Notes under the pieces: generated by a model
Databases searched by the model: none
What the model saw: the letters and a program-made list of their open reading frames with translations, nothing else
What the model was told of the DNA's origin: nothing
Made by a program: the position numbers and the translations under genes
Source: Megasphaera hutchinsoni
GTDB taxonomy: Bacteria; Bacillota; Negativicutes; Veillonellales; Megasphaeraceae
DNA length: 64,000 nucleotides
Reading direction: 5' to 3'
NCBI RefSeq assembly: GCF_001553405.1
Contig: NZ_KQ960952.1
Coordinates: forward strand, 277,965 to 341,964
Shown: in pieces, positions 43,701-52,577 of the stretch
Layout: the number at the start of each line of letters is the position of its first letter
How positions within the stretch are numbered: position 1 is the stretch's first letter

Positions 43701-44360
43701 ATTCGTTTGATTTGATATCTCAAAAAAACGTTTACCACTTACCCCATTGGTCTTATCCGCCATTTGAAAGGTAAGTAAAATACGCTTAGATTTAAACTCA
43801 CGAAAATCGACTTTAACCACTTTTCCCTTTAGCACAACTTTATTGTCTTCTTCTCCTAACACCTCATTAATCGCAGTAGGCTCAGCTGTAATAGCTTTGC
43901 CTAACAATACATCCGAAGTATGCTGTTCATCCGCCTTTACTTGTTTCGAAGATTGTTTTACTACTTTACAAGCATTCCAATAAGCTTCATCATAAATATC
44001 TTCGTTTTCCTTATGCACCAGATCGTAATAGTCTTCATGAGGAATATCATATTCCCCTATATTAGGCGTATTATCAAACGTAGCAATGGATTGTAATTCC
44101 TCCATCCCCTCAACTGGATTATCATCAATGGAATTCCCCTCTGGCTGAGTGTGGTGTATTTCCAATTTTCCATGAATAGCTAATACCTCAGCTACACGTG
44201 CTTGAATTTCTGTTGTAGTGACAGTAGCCGTATCAGATGTTGTATACACCCAATATTCTTCTGTCGATGGATTGACACGTATTTCTTTTATTTGTATAGA
44301 TTTCTTCTCGGTGCACGGCACAACGAATGTTTTTTTAGGAACAATACGCCATACTTTCAT
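40755..44360 (-). CDS. polC: DNA polymerase III alpha subunit PolC without embedded exonuclease
   Basis: 1201 residues versus about 1430-1460 in Bacillus. Order: N-terminal domain (1-~75), acidic linker, OB fold (~173-275), PHP domain (starts ~287, VELHLHTVMSD), polymerase palm/fingers with zinc site C665/C668/C690/C693 and catalytic Asp in VPDIDLNFSGE (719, 721), HhH and C-terminal region. In Bacillus PolC a DnaQ-like exonuclease (FDVETTG...) is inserted within the PHP domain. Here GMEGYLFDEHIDQ (350-362) passes directly to SYHIIILAKNQIG (363-375), so proofreading is absent from this chain. AAGGAG precedes the ATG. It follows holA by 34 nt. Confidence 0.95.
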   Translation of the reverse strand: MKVWRIVPKKTFVVPCTEKKSIQIKEIRVNPSTEEYWVYTTSDTATVTTTEIQARVAEVLAIHGKLEIHHTQPEGNSIDDNPVEGMEELQSIATFDNTPNIGEYDIPHEDYYDLVHKENEDIYDEAYWNACKVVKQSSKQVKADEQHTSDVLLGKAITAEPTAINEVLGEEDNKVVLKGKVVKVDFREFKSKRILLTFQMADKTNGVSGKRFFEISNQTNGKFKRRNSLTQGMYDSLKAQFVVGAHVLVSGSMQYDEYEKDYLLNVEDIMLVEDDAVEREDKHPTPRVELHLHTVMSDMDALITVKDLIKTVKKWRHPAVAVTDHGVVQSFPLLQEISQDKSNQVKVIYGMEGYLFDEHIDQSYHIIILAKNQIGIRNLYKIVSISHLKYIYRGRPRIPRKVLNEYREGLILGTACEAGELIRSMVQKKLPYAELKKIASWYDYLEIQPISNNEFLLREGYVKDEEALRQINRTILRLGDDLGKLTVATGDAHFLNPEDKIYREILMTGKGFKDAQYQPDLYFRTTDEMLEEFAYLGEDRAKEVVITNTNKINDMIEAVRPIPKETLYFPKIPGSSDALKNMCYTKAHQVYGNPLPEIVTARLEEEFTSILGNGFGVLYYIAHKLVKHSHDDGYLVGSRGSVGSSFVATMADITEVNPLPPHYVCPYCQYSEFFTHGEVGGGFDLPDKVCPHCGTVLHKDGHNIPFAIFLGFDGDKVPDIDLNFSGEYHPKAHKYTEELFGKDNVFRAGTIGAVKDKTAYGYVMKWAEAKNITVNEAYINSLVSGCTGVKNTTGQHPGGVMVIPRDMDVHHFTPVQYPANKKDCGIITTHFDYHSIEGRLVKLDILGHDDPTVIRLLEDWTGVNARDIPFDDPQTMSLFSSTDALGLTAEELGSPVGSLGIPEFGTSFVRKMLVDTRPKTFSELVRISGFSHGTDVWLNNAQDLITSGTVPLKEAVSTRDDIMNYLIQHGIAPKTSFKVMENVRKGKGIDKVNKVGEKTTNYENELKEGNIPAWFIDSCKKIGYLFPRAHAVAYVMMAFRIAWFKINYPLAYYAAYFSIRAKAFKLSAMIHGLETQKHVMKTIAAKGNAASKIEQDLYSALELAVEMSLRGFSFLNVDIQRSHAKHFIICEGKILPPLTAVEGLGENVAEQIVEARNHGLFTSKADLRVRGKVGPTLIELMAEEGCLGGLPDDEQMDLFAM

Positions 44361-44394
44361 ACTACACTCCTTACCTTTCTATCCCTACCCACTA

Positions 44395-45420
44395 TCATAA
44401 TATACTATGATAATTAGGCTTACATGCACTACACAACAAGGGTTCTATATCGTCAATTGATAATACCCCTTGACGAATATCAAACTGTAAATGAAACAAA
44501 AAAAGAGATAATGCTCTTAATGATGCAATCGACCAATTCTTTCCCTTTTGTTTAATATGCCATAATTCGCCTCTCATCGGTCTTCCCATATTGATTTCTT
44601 GCATAATCTCTAACAGCTGCTTTTCGCCCATCCTCATCGCTTGTAATTCCTTATAAGCAATCATTAACCGCACGGTCCTACCTAACGTTCCTAAATTTTT
44701 TATATACTGTTTACTATTAAACAAGGATGCACAAAAAGGCTGTATTTTCTCTTGCTGCTGAGCAAAAAAATAATCCATAAAAGTAAACAATTTTTTATCC
44801 ATATTATCCACAAATAAATGATCGACATCCTCTTTTCGGATATCTTGATGCGGCTCGATGATAAGGCATAAACGTTCTAATTCTGAAACAATATAACGAA
44901 GAGGGAGTGTTTCCCATGTCGAAAATAATGCTTGCAAATACGTTCTCCCAGCTGGCAATAAACGATGCCCCTGTTGCTGCAGATATTGTTGTATAAACGT
45001 AAGAATATCGGATACCTCTAAGGGATTGCAACGTACAACTGAAGCAAACGGAAGTAGTGCCTTAAATAAAGGATCTTTTTCATCGACTGTTCCTTCTATA
45101 TAGAATAACAAACCACTTGTTTCTGCCAATGAAGTAACTTTATCTATAAACCATTCTTCTTGAGACGTCAATTTTTTTCGCGAGGCCCCTTTGTGTTTTC
45201 CTCGTATAACACTGGGTTGTTGCCATATGACAATATCTTTTCCGCCAAACAAATCGGTTGACTCTAACATCTCAACGACTTCTTGCATCGTTGCCGCAGC
45301 GCCATAAGTGTGTACCCGTATCTCCGCTTTTAGCCGTGTCGAACAAGCTTGTAAAAAAGACTTTTTCCCCTGTTCTAATAAATATTCTTCTTGTCCCAAA
45401 ACAAAGCAAATTCCGTTCAT
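44395..45420 (-). CDS. holA: DNA polymerase III delta subunit
   Basis: 341-residue clamp-loader subunit that opens the sliding clamp. N-terminal AAA+-like fold with FVLGQEEYLLEQ, LFGGKDIVIW and the C-terminal collar region (RLMIAYKELQAMRMG, LFLFHLQFDIRQG). Sequence divergence is normal for this subunit. It starts within the comEC stop (ATGA), the common comEA-comEC-holA order, and is followed here by polC, placing two replisome genes together. Confidence 0.93.
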   Translation of the reverse strand: MNGICFVLGQEEYLLEQGKKSFLQACSTRLKAEIRVHTYGAAATMQEVVEMLESTDLFGGKDIVIWQQPSVIRGKHKGASRKKLTSQEEWFIDKVTSLAETSGLLFYIEGTVDEKDPLFKALLPFASVVRCNPLEVSDILTFIQQYLQQQGHRLLPAGRTYLQALFSTWETLPLRYIVSELERLCLIIEPHQDIRKEDVDHLFVDNMDKKLFTFMDYFFAQQQEKIQPFCASLFNSKQYIKNLGTLGRTVRLMIAYKELQAMRMGEKQLLEIMQEINMGRPMRGELWHIKQKGKNWSIASLRALSLFLFHLQFDIRQGVLSIDDIEPLLCSACKPNYHSIL

Positions 45421-47501
45421 AGGGTAACTCCTTTATATCGTTGAAAATACCATTTTCCCTTATAATATGAAGCAATCAACTCGCCTGTCGTAGCTGGCGA
45501 AAAGCAAGAAATTCCCTCATATGCTGCTTTTTGTAACCACGCCGTACAAGCAGGAATACCCTTAACCGGACAATGAACAATCCACACTCCCGCACCTATT
45601 GGGGGAATAACATTACCCGTATCAGCACGATATAATTCTACACAGGATCCTGTCGGCACCTTATACAAACCAATACCATCCCACCAGAAATAAGGAATAC
45701 CTGGATTACAAAGCATTTCACATCCTCCCTTTTTCAACTGATGGATAGATGCACCTATGTCCATATATGGTGCTAATAAGGAAGCTAACGCCGGCGTTTC
45801 CCTGCCCGTAAGGGTGCATTCCTGTAAAACGAAAACGCCTTCATACCGTAACAAAGGTATTATTGTAGATACGACTTGTTCTGCCGTTTTACGACTTTCT
45901 TTATTATACCATAATCGAGCTAAATTATCTTTATCTATTACACAAATTGCCGTATCTTTGCCAACATCAAAACTATATACACGATACGTTGGCTGATACC
46001 ACCACAACACCATATGCCAGAGCACACAACTCATAACCAAGGAATAAATAACGGAACGACAACGCCAAGAAGAAAAAAGTAAACACCCAATAAAAACATA
46101 CCAAAGAATCACATCTGGCACCAACCAAGCACCATGCCAATAACGACTATATGGCAGGGCCGCTAAAAAATCATTTCCCTTAATAGCAAGCAACAATAAC
46201 GGCTGTGCGATGGCTAAACATACATGCATCATGCCTAAAGAAAAAAAACTTATAACAGCCGCACTCAAGCCTAATATAATTACTACATCTAGTACAGGTG
46301 CTACCAATATATTGGCTACCAACGAATAAACGGGAAATGCTTGAAATGCCTTAAATAATAAGGGCACGATAAATACATGTGCACTTACACATAGCGACGT
46401 AGTTTCACACAAAAAAGACGGTAAAAAAGAAAAAAATTCTTTCATGCGCGAATAAAAACACAAGATTCCAGCCGTAGCACCACAAGATAATTGAAATCCT
46501 AAATCAAATACAATAAACGGACTGCTTAGCATCATGATACCCATAGCTATACCCAACGCATGCACCCCTATATATTCGCGTTTAGCTACGAGGCTATATA
46601 CGTTGATTAAACTCATCAATAAAGAACGCGTGACAGGAGCTACAAACCCCGATAATGCACCATAAATAATCATGACCGTTGCAACAACAAAAAACCAAGA
46701 ATACCCTTTTACACCTATCCCTCGACCAATCAATTGTAAAATCGTAAATAATAAAATCATATGTGAACCCGACACCGAAAGAATATGAATAAGACCCGTT
46801 ATCGCAAAAGACTCTACTAAAGATGGGGGTAACGTTTCATATTCGCCCCCAAATAACAAGGCACTCATAACGCGTGCATCCTTAGTACCAAGGGCGGACT
46901 GAAACTTCCAATACAGCTGCTGACGTATATTCATCATACGATATCGCCAGCCCGAACGAGTTGCTACATAAAATACCTCTGTGTTTTTTTTAATATACAT
47001 GGAGCCAAATATATGCTGTTCTTTATCCCTATGATAGCGATCAAAACTACCTCGATTTTGGTAATACGAAAGTGCTTGTATCTTTCCACGCACCCGCAAT
47101 ACATCCCCTATTTGATACTTTGGTTCTGCCGGTATGCGAAGATATATTTTCCCCTTATAAGGTGCTTGCAACGATACTATATACGTAGTCATCTCGCCCG
47201 TATTCGTTATAATTGTTCTTTTTTTCTCTTCCACCACGCCTACGACTTGTATATATTTACCGATCATATAATATGGCAGCTGTGCATACTCACTTTCAGC
47301 AAATTGAATTCGTATTACCCCTATGCCTAAAGCAATCAACATCAAACACACAAAAAGCTGTGCCGTTGGCAAATGTTTCCGTCCTAAAAGTAACGCCCCT
47401 AAACAGACAACTCCACCGCTCCCCCAAATAGGAAAACCATATGCAGTTCCCAAAATTCCTGCAATCATAGCTAGGGCCATACTAATGCCGACATATTTCA
47501 T
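45417..47501 (-). CDS. comEC: DNA-uptake channel ComEC with degenerate C-terminal domain
   Basis: 694 residues. An N-terminal OB-like DUF4131 region (about 60-180) is followed by the Competence membrane domain with about ten helices (LIHILSVSGSHMILLF, GFVAPVTRSL, ILVAPVLDVVIILG). The family's C-terminal metallo-beta-lactamase domain is collinear to about residue 515 (YSFDVGKDTAICVID), but the metal site expected as HxHxDH reads LQECTLTGRETPA. The putative nuclease is therefore probably dead. ComEC carries single-stranded DNA across the inner membrane. 4-nt overlaps with comEA and holA. Confidence 0.93.
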   Translation of the reverse strand: MKYVGISMALAMIAGILGTAYGFPIWGSGGVVCLGALLLGRKHLPTAQLFVCLMLIALGIGVIRIQFAESEYAQLPYYMIGKYIQVVGVVEEKKRTIITNTGEMTTYIVSLQAPYKGKIYLRIPAEPKYQIGDVLRVRGKIQALSYYQNRGSFDRYHRDKEQHIFGSMYIKKNTEVFYVATRSGWRYRMMNIRQQLYWKFQSALGTKDARVMSALLFGGEYETLPPSLVESFAITGLIHILSVSGSHMILLFTILQLIGRGIGVKGYSWFFVVATVMIIYGALSGFVAPVTRSLLMSLINVYSLVAKREYIGVHALGIAMGIMMLSSPFIVFDLGFQLSCGATAGILCFYSRMKEFFSFLPSFLCETTSLCVSAHVFIVPLLFKAFQAFPVYSLVANILVAPVLDVVIILGLSAAVISFFSLGMMHVCLAIAQPLLLLAIKGNDFLAALPYSRYWHGAWLVPDVILWYVFIGCLLFSSWRCRSVIYSLVMSCVLWHMVLWWYQPTYRVYSFDVGKDTAICVIDKDNLARLWYNKESRKTAEQVVSTIIPLLRYEGVFVLQECTLTGRETPALASLLAPYMDIGASIHQLKKGGCEMLCNPGIPYFWWDGIGLYKVPTGSCVELYRADTGNVIPPIGAGVWIVHCPVKGIPACTAWLQKAAYEGISCFSPATTGELIASYYKGKWYFQRYKGVTL

Positions 47502-48034
47502 ACTTTTATCGAATATTTAAACTCATCATATTTAGATGGTCCAATTCCCTTAACCTTACAAATGTCCTGACAAGTTGTAAAAGGGCCATTTTTATTGCGA
47601 TACATGACAATCCGTTTCGCCGTGGTCGGGCCAATCCCTGATAATGTACTTAATTCTCGTTCATCGGCCTGATTAATATTCACCAATCCATCATCTTCTT
47701 GTGTATCTTTCGGCACCCCTTGACGAGTATAAGGAATATGAATATGACTTCCATCAGTAGCCGTCGCTGCCATATTTACTTTGCTAACATCCGCATAGGC
47801 CACCACATCGCCTGCAGCATGGACCACTTCCCCAATACGCACGCCTTCATCAAAACTATATAATCCCGGATGCCGAACCGCTCCCGTAATAAACACATAA
47901 TGAATCCCATCTTCTGGTTTCGTCACAACAGGAACGGGTTTTGCTGTAACCTGTTGTGACATGTATATTTGCCAACTAGTCAAACCAACTACACTCATTG
48001 CAATCACACATAACCCAAGTTTCCATTTTTTCAT
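47498..48034 (-). CDS. comEA: Competence protein ComEA, DNA receptor
   Basis: 178 residues. N-terminal membrane anchor, SLBB domain (HYVFITGAVRHPGLYSFDEG) and a C-terminal helix-hairpin-helix pair (INQADERELSTLSGIGPTTAKRI, ICKVKGIGPSKYDEF). It binds incoming double-stranded DNA outside the cytoplasmic membrane and passes it to ComEC. ATG 48034 has AAGGAGG upstream. First gene of comEA-comEC-holA-polC. Confidence 0.95.
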   Translation of the reverse strand: MKKWKLGLCVIAMSVVGLTSWQIYMSQQVTAKPVPVVTKPEDGIHYVFITGAVRHPGLYSFDEGVRIGEVVHAAGDVVAYADVSKVNMAATATDGSHIHIPYTRQGVPKDTQEDDGLVNINQADERELSTLSGIGPTTAKRIVMYRNKNGPFTTCQDICKVKGIGPSKYDEFKYSIKV

Positions 48035-48149
48035 CACATGTCCTCCTTACAGTACATACGTATCCTTGCTTTTATTGTAACCAACAACATATAGAAAGAG
48101 GCAAAACTTCATCAATTCTTCATACAACCCCAATAACAACGTTATAAAA

Positions 48150-48193
48150 ATAAAAAACGTATCCCAAAAATATATTTTAAGGATACGTTTTTA
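48150..48193 (-). terminator. Terminator after the Trk operon
   Basis: Minus-strand stem AAAACGTATCC/GGATACGTTTT with trailing T6 ATTTTT, about 12 nt past the second trkH stop. Confidence 0.88.
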
Positions 48194-48204
48194 CGTTATC
48201 GTCT

Positions 48205-49659
48205 TTACCAATTTTTATAACTTTTCCAAAAAGACGGCATGAATAATGCTAACACCGTGAAAGACTCCAACCGTCCCATCAACATGACGATGGACACAAT
48301 AACCTTACTAAATGCTGGTAAGGGTGCATACGTACACGTAGCGCCAAACATACCAAACCCTGGTCCACAATTACTCAAACAAGAAACACTTACACTCATC
48401 GCCGCAAAAAGAGGCACACCATCCCATACTAACAAAAAAACACATACCACATTAATCATGACACATACGAAAAAAAATCGGGCAACGCCATGAACAATAT
48501 CCGCTGATACTTCCTCATGATTAGAATATACCGTCATCACTGCACCAGGATGAATTTTTTGCCGTATCGTGTTCAGTAGCAAATGCCCTAACAACATCAC
48601 ACGCGTAACTTTAAAACCACCAGCTGTTGAACCAGCACAACCGCCAATAAACATCAACAATAATAAGACCAATTTTGAAAAACTTGGCCATTGATCAAAA
48701 TCCGTTGATACATAACCAGTTGAAGAAGACAATGACACCACTTGGAATAATGCTTGTCGTACCGCCGTAATCCCCGGTACATCCATAACCATCATAATAT
48801 TGCCAGCAATGGTAAGCGTAGCAATAGCAACCAACGCCAAATAGCATCGATATTCCGTGTTCTCCCAAGCAACACGCCACCCTCGTTTCCACATCGCAAC
48901 ATACATCCCAAAATTTGCACTCGAAAGCAACATAAAGACGATAAGTATCCCTTCAATATAGGGACTATGAAAATGGGCGACACTATCATTATAAGGCGAA
49001 AATCCGCCCGTAGCAATCGTAGAAAAAGCGTGATTTAAAGCGATAACCGGCGATAAACCACTGACCCAAAGTGCCAAAAACACTGCCCCCGTAAATATTG
49101 CATAAACGATAAATAACGCTTGTGCCATTTCTCTAATACGAGGCAACGAACGCGACGACGATGGTCCCGTACTTTCCGCATTGAACATATGCACCGTACC
49201 ATGTCCTAATTGCGGTAAAAAAGCAATGAAAATAACAATAATTCCCAAACCGCCTAACCAATGCGTTTCACTCCGCCAAAGCAATACACTTTGAGGAATA
49301 AGTGATACATCAGAAATAACCGTTGCCCCCGTACCAGAAAAGCCAGAAATACTTTCCGTCCAACCTTCAATCACACCCAAATAATGACCTAATATATACG
49401 GCAACATACCAATTAAAGCAACTGCAACCCAACCTAAGGTGGTAATGGCAATCCCCTCACGCACACTCAACGAACGCTGAATAACCGTACCATACAGCCG
49501 AAAACCTCTGCCGATACCAAAAGCAATAAGAATCGTCATACCAAAAGTGAACCAACAACTTTCACCATACCACAAGGCTACACCAAGGGGTAAAAAAAGC
49601 GTAATTGCTACGGCTGTCAATAAATTGCCTAATACATATATAACTACTTTACTATCCAT
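48205..49659 (-). CDS. trkH: TrkH-family potassium uptake protein (paralog 1)
   Basis: 484-residue membrane channel subunit of the Trk/Ktr superfamily. Its four pore loops carry the selectivity glycines: SGFSGTGATV, STIATGGFSP, SSSTGYVST and NCGPGFGMFG. About ten helices. It pairs with the RCK protein TrkA. GGAG precedes the ATG, 9 nt after the second trkH paralog. Confidence 0.94.
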   Translation of the reverse strand: MDSKVVIYVLGNLLTAVAITLFLPLGVALWYGESCWFTFGMTILIAFGIGRGFRLYGTVIQRSLSVREGIAITTLGWVAVALIGMLPYILGHYLGVIEGWTESISGFSGTGATVISDVSLIPQSVLLWRSETHWLGGLGIIVIFIAFLPQLGHGTVHMFNAESTGPSSSRSLPRIREMAQALFIVYAIFTGAVFLALWVSGLSPVIALNHAFSTIATGGFSPYNDSVAHFHSPYIEGILIVFMLLSSANFGMYVAMWKRGWRVAWENTEYRCYLALVAIATLTIAGNIMMVMDVPGITAVRQALFQVVSLSSSTGYVSTDFDQWPSFSKLVLLLLMFIGGCAGSTAGGFKVTRVMLLGHLLLNTIRQKIHPGAVMTVYSNHEEVSADIVHGVARFFFVCVMINVVCVFLLVWDGVPLFAAMSVSVSCLSNCGPGFGMFGATCTYAPLPAFSKVIVSIVMLMGRLESFTVLALFMPSFWKSYKNW

Positions 49660-49668
49660 GCCTATCTC

Positions 49669-51108
49669 CTACCACTGCCGCCGCAGATATTGTATTCCCG
49701 TATGTACCATGATAAAAAAGGAAAAAATTTCTATCCGGCCGATTATCATCAACAACGCACTATATACTTTTACCCACATAGGTAAAAAAACAATATCTCC
49801 ATGACTAAATAGATACACAGTCGTCCCTGTACTAGAAAGAGCACCAATCGATAAACCCATGGCGGTTAAAGGAGATATACCACCTAAAGAAATAACCAAT
49901 GCCGAAACGAAAAAAACCGCTACAAACAAGAAAAAATACGTCAATATACGACTCATAATTTGCATTTCCACGGGCATTTTATTGACCGATATATGCAATA
50001 CCATGCGAGGATGTAAAGTACGCTTCATTTCTTGAATTGCTACCTTTATGAGAATAATACAACGTATAATCCGCAAACCACCTGTAACCGATCCCATACC
50101 GCCACCAATAAATGCACTAATAAACAAGATAAACACGGCCATATCTGGCCACTTTGCTACATCCGTAAGCACATAACCACTCGTTGATAAAAACGACAAT
50201 GTATGAAATAATCCATATTCTATAGCCTCTATCATCGAATAAGAACATATGCGATACAAGACGACAGCAATACCTAAACCACCGCAAAGGATTAGTCCCA
50301 TAAACACACGCCATTCAATATCACAAAACATATCTTTAAGGCGTTCATATCTCATTTCTTTACTAAAAAGCAAAAAATTTCCTGCCCCCAATAACATACC
50401 TATACTCGTCACACCAAGCACACCAGGCATATGTGCATATGTACCTAGCGTCTGATAACCACCACCCATGGAAACTGTCAATAACGCCTGAACTAATGCA
50501 TCCTGTAACGGCATATGACAAAGCACATAACCACTTATGATGAGTAACGTAAAACAAACATAAAGAAAACCCAATCGCTTTGCCCGCCCATCCAGCTGAT
50601 GAAACAAGGGACTAAAATGAATACGTTGACGAGCTGACAAAAATAATCCGAAACAGCCACTTACCTGAGGCATAATCGTTGCCAGCAAGAGTATAAAATG
50701 CAATCCACCTAGCCAGGTTAATACACCTCGCCATATGCCAAGCACAGCTATCTGCTGAATATACACAGGATGTAAGACGATACCCGTTGTTGTACATGCC
50801 GAAGCACTTTCAAAAAACGCATCGCCCACACTGTACTGCCCTGTCAAAAAAAAGGGAATCATGCCTAACCCCGTCATCACCATCCAGATCACGCCCATAT
50901 ACCAAGCACTTTCACGGACACTACATTGTTTATTATGATGGCGACCATAATATATACAGCCTACACTTAAAACCAATGCGGCAAAAAAAGAAGGCAAAAA
51001 TAACCCCTCCGTACCAACGAAAAAGGAAATCCCAACGGGAAACAAAAAAACAATCCCATCAATACATAACATCCGTCCTAATAAAAAGAAAAACAATCGA
51101 TTGTTCAT
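49669..51108 (-). CDS. trkH: TrkH-family potassium uptake protein (paralog 2)
   Basis: 479-residue paralog of the following gene, more diverged. Pore-loop glycines remain (ACTTTGIV, VSMGGGYQ, STSGYVLT, SSTGTTVY). It starts 2 nt after the TrkA stop. Tandem trkH genes behind one trkA suggest two channels sharing one gate, or a mixed dimer. Confidence 0.92.
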   Translation of the reverse strand: MNNRLFFFLLGRMLCIDGIVFLFPVGISFFVGTEGLFLPSFFAALVLSVGCIYYGRHHNKQCSVRESAWYMGVIWMVMTGLGMIPFFLTGQYSVGDAFFESASACTTTGIVLHPVYIQQIAVLGIWRGVLTWLGGLHFILLLATIMPQVSGCFGLFLSARQRIHFSPLFHQLDGRAKRLGFLYVCFTLLIISGYVLCHMPLQDALVQALLTVSMGGGYQTLGTYAHMPGVLGVTSIGMLLGAGNFLLFSKEMRYERLKDMFCDIEWRVFMGLILCGGLGIAVVLYRICSYSMIEAIEYGLFHTLSFLSTSGYVLTDVAKWPDMAVFILFISAFIGGGMGSVTGGLRIIRCIILIKVAIQEMKRTLHPRMVLHISVNKMPVEMQIMSRILTYFFLFVAVFFVSALVISLGGISPLTAMGLSIGALSSTGTTVYLFSHGDIVFLPMWVKVYSALLMIIGRIEIFSFFIMVHTGIQYLRRQW

Positions 51109-51109
51109 C

Positions 51110-52456
51110 TTAATTCCTACCTTTAAAATACGTCATGACCTTTTGCGAATGCGCCATTTCCATCATAAGAATCGCCCGATCCCCTTCCATAAGTGTCGAC
51201 GCACCATTAGGAATATATGTTTTGCCGTCACGTACATACGCACATACCAAACATTCTTTTGGCAAGTTAATATCCATTAATCGCTTATTCACGACGGGAG
51301 CCCCCTGACGAACCTGCACTTCTACGGCTTCCGCCTTAGCGCCTTCTAACAAAGACACCGAAATAACACCGCCTTGCCGTGCTATCGCTAAAACTTCACT
51401 TGCCGACAACAACCGCGTTGAAAGCACCACATCTACCCCTACTTTTTCCATCAAATCAGCATATTCCATACGTGATACGCGCACAATCGTTTTTTTTGCA
51501 CCTAAATGTTTTGCAATCAATGCTAGCATTAAATTCAACCGATCATCATCAGTTACGCAAACAACCGCATCAGCCACAGCAATTCCCTCTTGTTCTAACA
51601 GATCGATATCCGTCCCATCACCACAAATAGCCATGCCATTACGTAAATGTTCCGCTACAAGCAAACTTCGTTCCTTATCCTTATCAATAATCTTTACATC
51701 CACATCCTGTTGATCGAGTAACGGTGCTAAAAAACGACCAGTCCGCCCAGCCCCGATAATCATGACTCGTTTAATCCGTGTTACATCATGCTTGAGCCAC
51801 TCCTTACTAAACGCCTCTATCCCCTTCGGTTCCCCAATAAAATACGCATTATCATCAGGCATTAATTGATCATCACCATGGGGAATAATCATTTTCTTGT
51901 TTCTAAAAATCATGCTAACCAATATATTCTTTGGAATAGCCAAATCCTTAAAAGGAATTCCAATCAGTGCCGACTTAGAAGACATCTTCGTTTCTAACAT
52001 GCGCACCTTGCCATTGGCAAAATCTTCTACATTAAGTGCGGCCGGCGTCATCAAAATGCGATTAATTTCCTTTGCCGTAATAAATTCAGGATTTAACAAA
52101 CGATCAATATCAAAATTTTCTTTTAAATACTCTCGTGCCTCCGACATAAATTCCATATCACGAATACGAGCAGCCGTATACTTCACCCCGTGCTTTTTAG
52201 CTAAAATACAAGCAACCATGTTTACTTCATCAACAGCCGTAGCCGCAATCAGCATATCGGCGCCACGAATATCTGGATCATTCATCGTCAACGGACTCGA
52301 ACCATTAGCCGCAATCGTTAACACATCCAAATTATTTTTTATCACTTCCAATCGTTCTTCGTCATGATCGACAACAACGACATCAAAATCTTCATTAGAT
52401 AAAAGCTCGGCAATCGTATATCCTAACTTACCTGCCCCAATAATAACTATACGCAA
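51110..52456 (-). CDS. trkA: Trk potassium uptake NAD-binding subunit TrkA
   Basis: About 448 residues, two RCK repeats: RCK_N with IVIIGAGKLGYTIAE then TrkA_C, repeated from VMIIGAGRTGRFLAP. It gates TrkH in response to NAD(H) or ATP. Family proteins begin M-K-I-V-I-I-G, which fits a TTG start at 52456 with GAGGTGA five bases upstream; a GTG at 52465 overlaps that ribosome site. First gene of trkA-trkH-trkH. Confidence 0.94.
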   Translation of the reverse strand: MRIVIIGAGKLGYTIAELLSNEDFDVVVVDHDEERLEVIKNNLDVLTIAANGSSPLTMNDPDIRGADMLIAATAVDEVNMVACILAKKHGVKYTAARIRDMEFMSEAREYLKENFDIDRLLNPEFITAKEINRILMTPAALNVEDFANGKVRMLETKMSSKSALIGIPFKDLAIPKNILVSMIFRNKKMIIPHGDDQLMPDDNAYFIGEPKGIEAFSKEWLKHDVTRIKRVMIIGAGRTGRFLAPLLDQQDVDVKIIDKDKERSLLVAEHLRNGMAICGDGTDIDLLEQEGIAVADAVVCVTDDDRLNLMLALIAKHLGAKKTIVRVSRMEYADLMEKVGVDVVLSTRLLSASEVLAIARQGGVISVSLLEGAKAEAVEVQVRQGAPVVNKRLMDINLPKECLVCAYVRDGKTYIPNGASTLMEGDRAILMMEMAHSQKVMTYFKGRN

Positions 52457-52577
52457 ACTGCTCACCTCAACACATCCTATACCGAATATAAACCCTTTCT
52501 CTGGCTACTATCATACGCTTTTTACCAATGTAAAAGCAAGTAAAAACAGTTCCCCTTGCCATCACAATACAATATAG

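Noticed and set aside
52490-52560. GCTTTTAC...GTAAAAAGC inverted repeat upstream of trkA as a terminator for queE
   Set aside because: The pairing has a bulge and no T-run follows; too weak to call.
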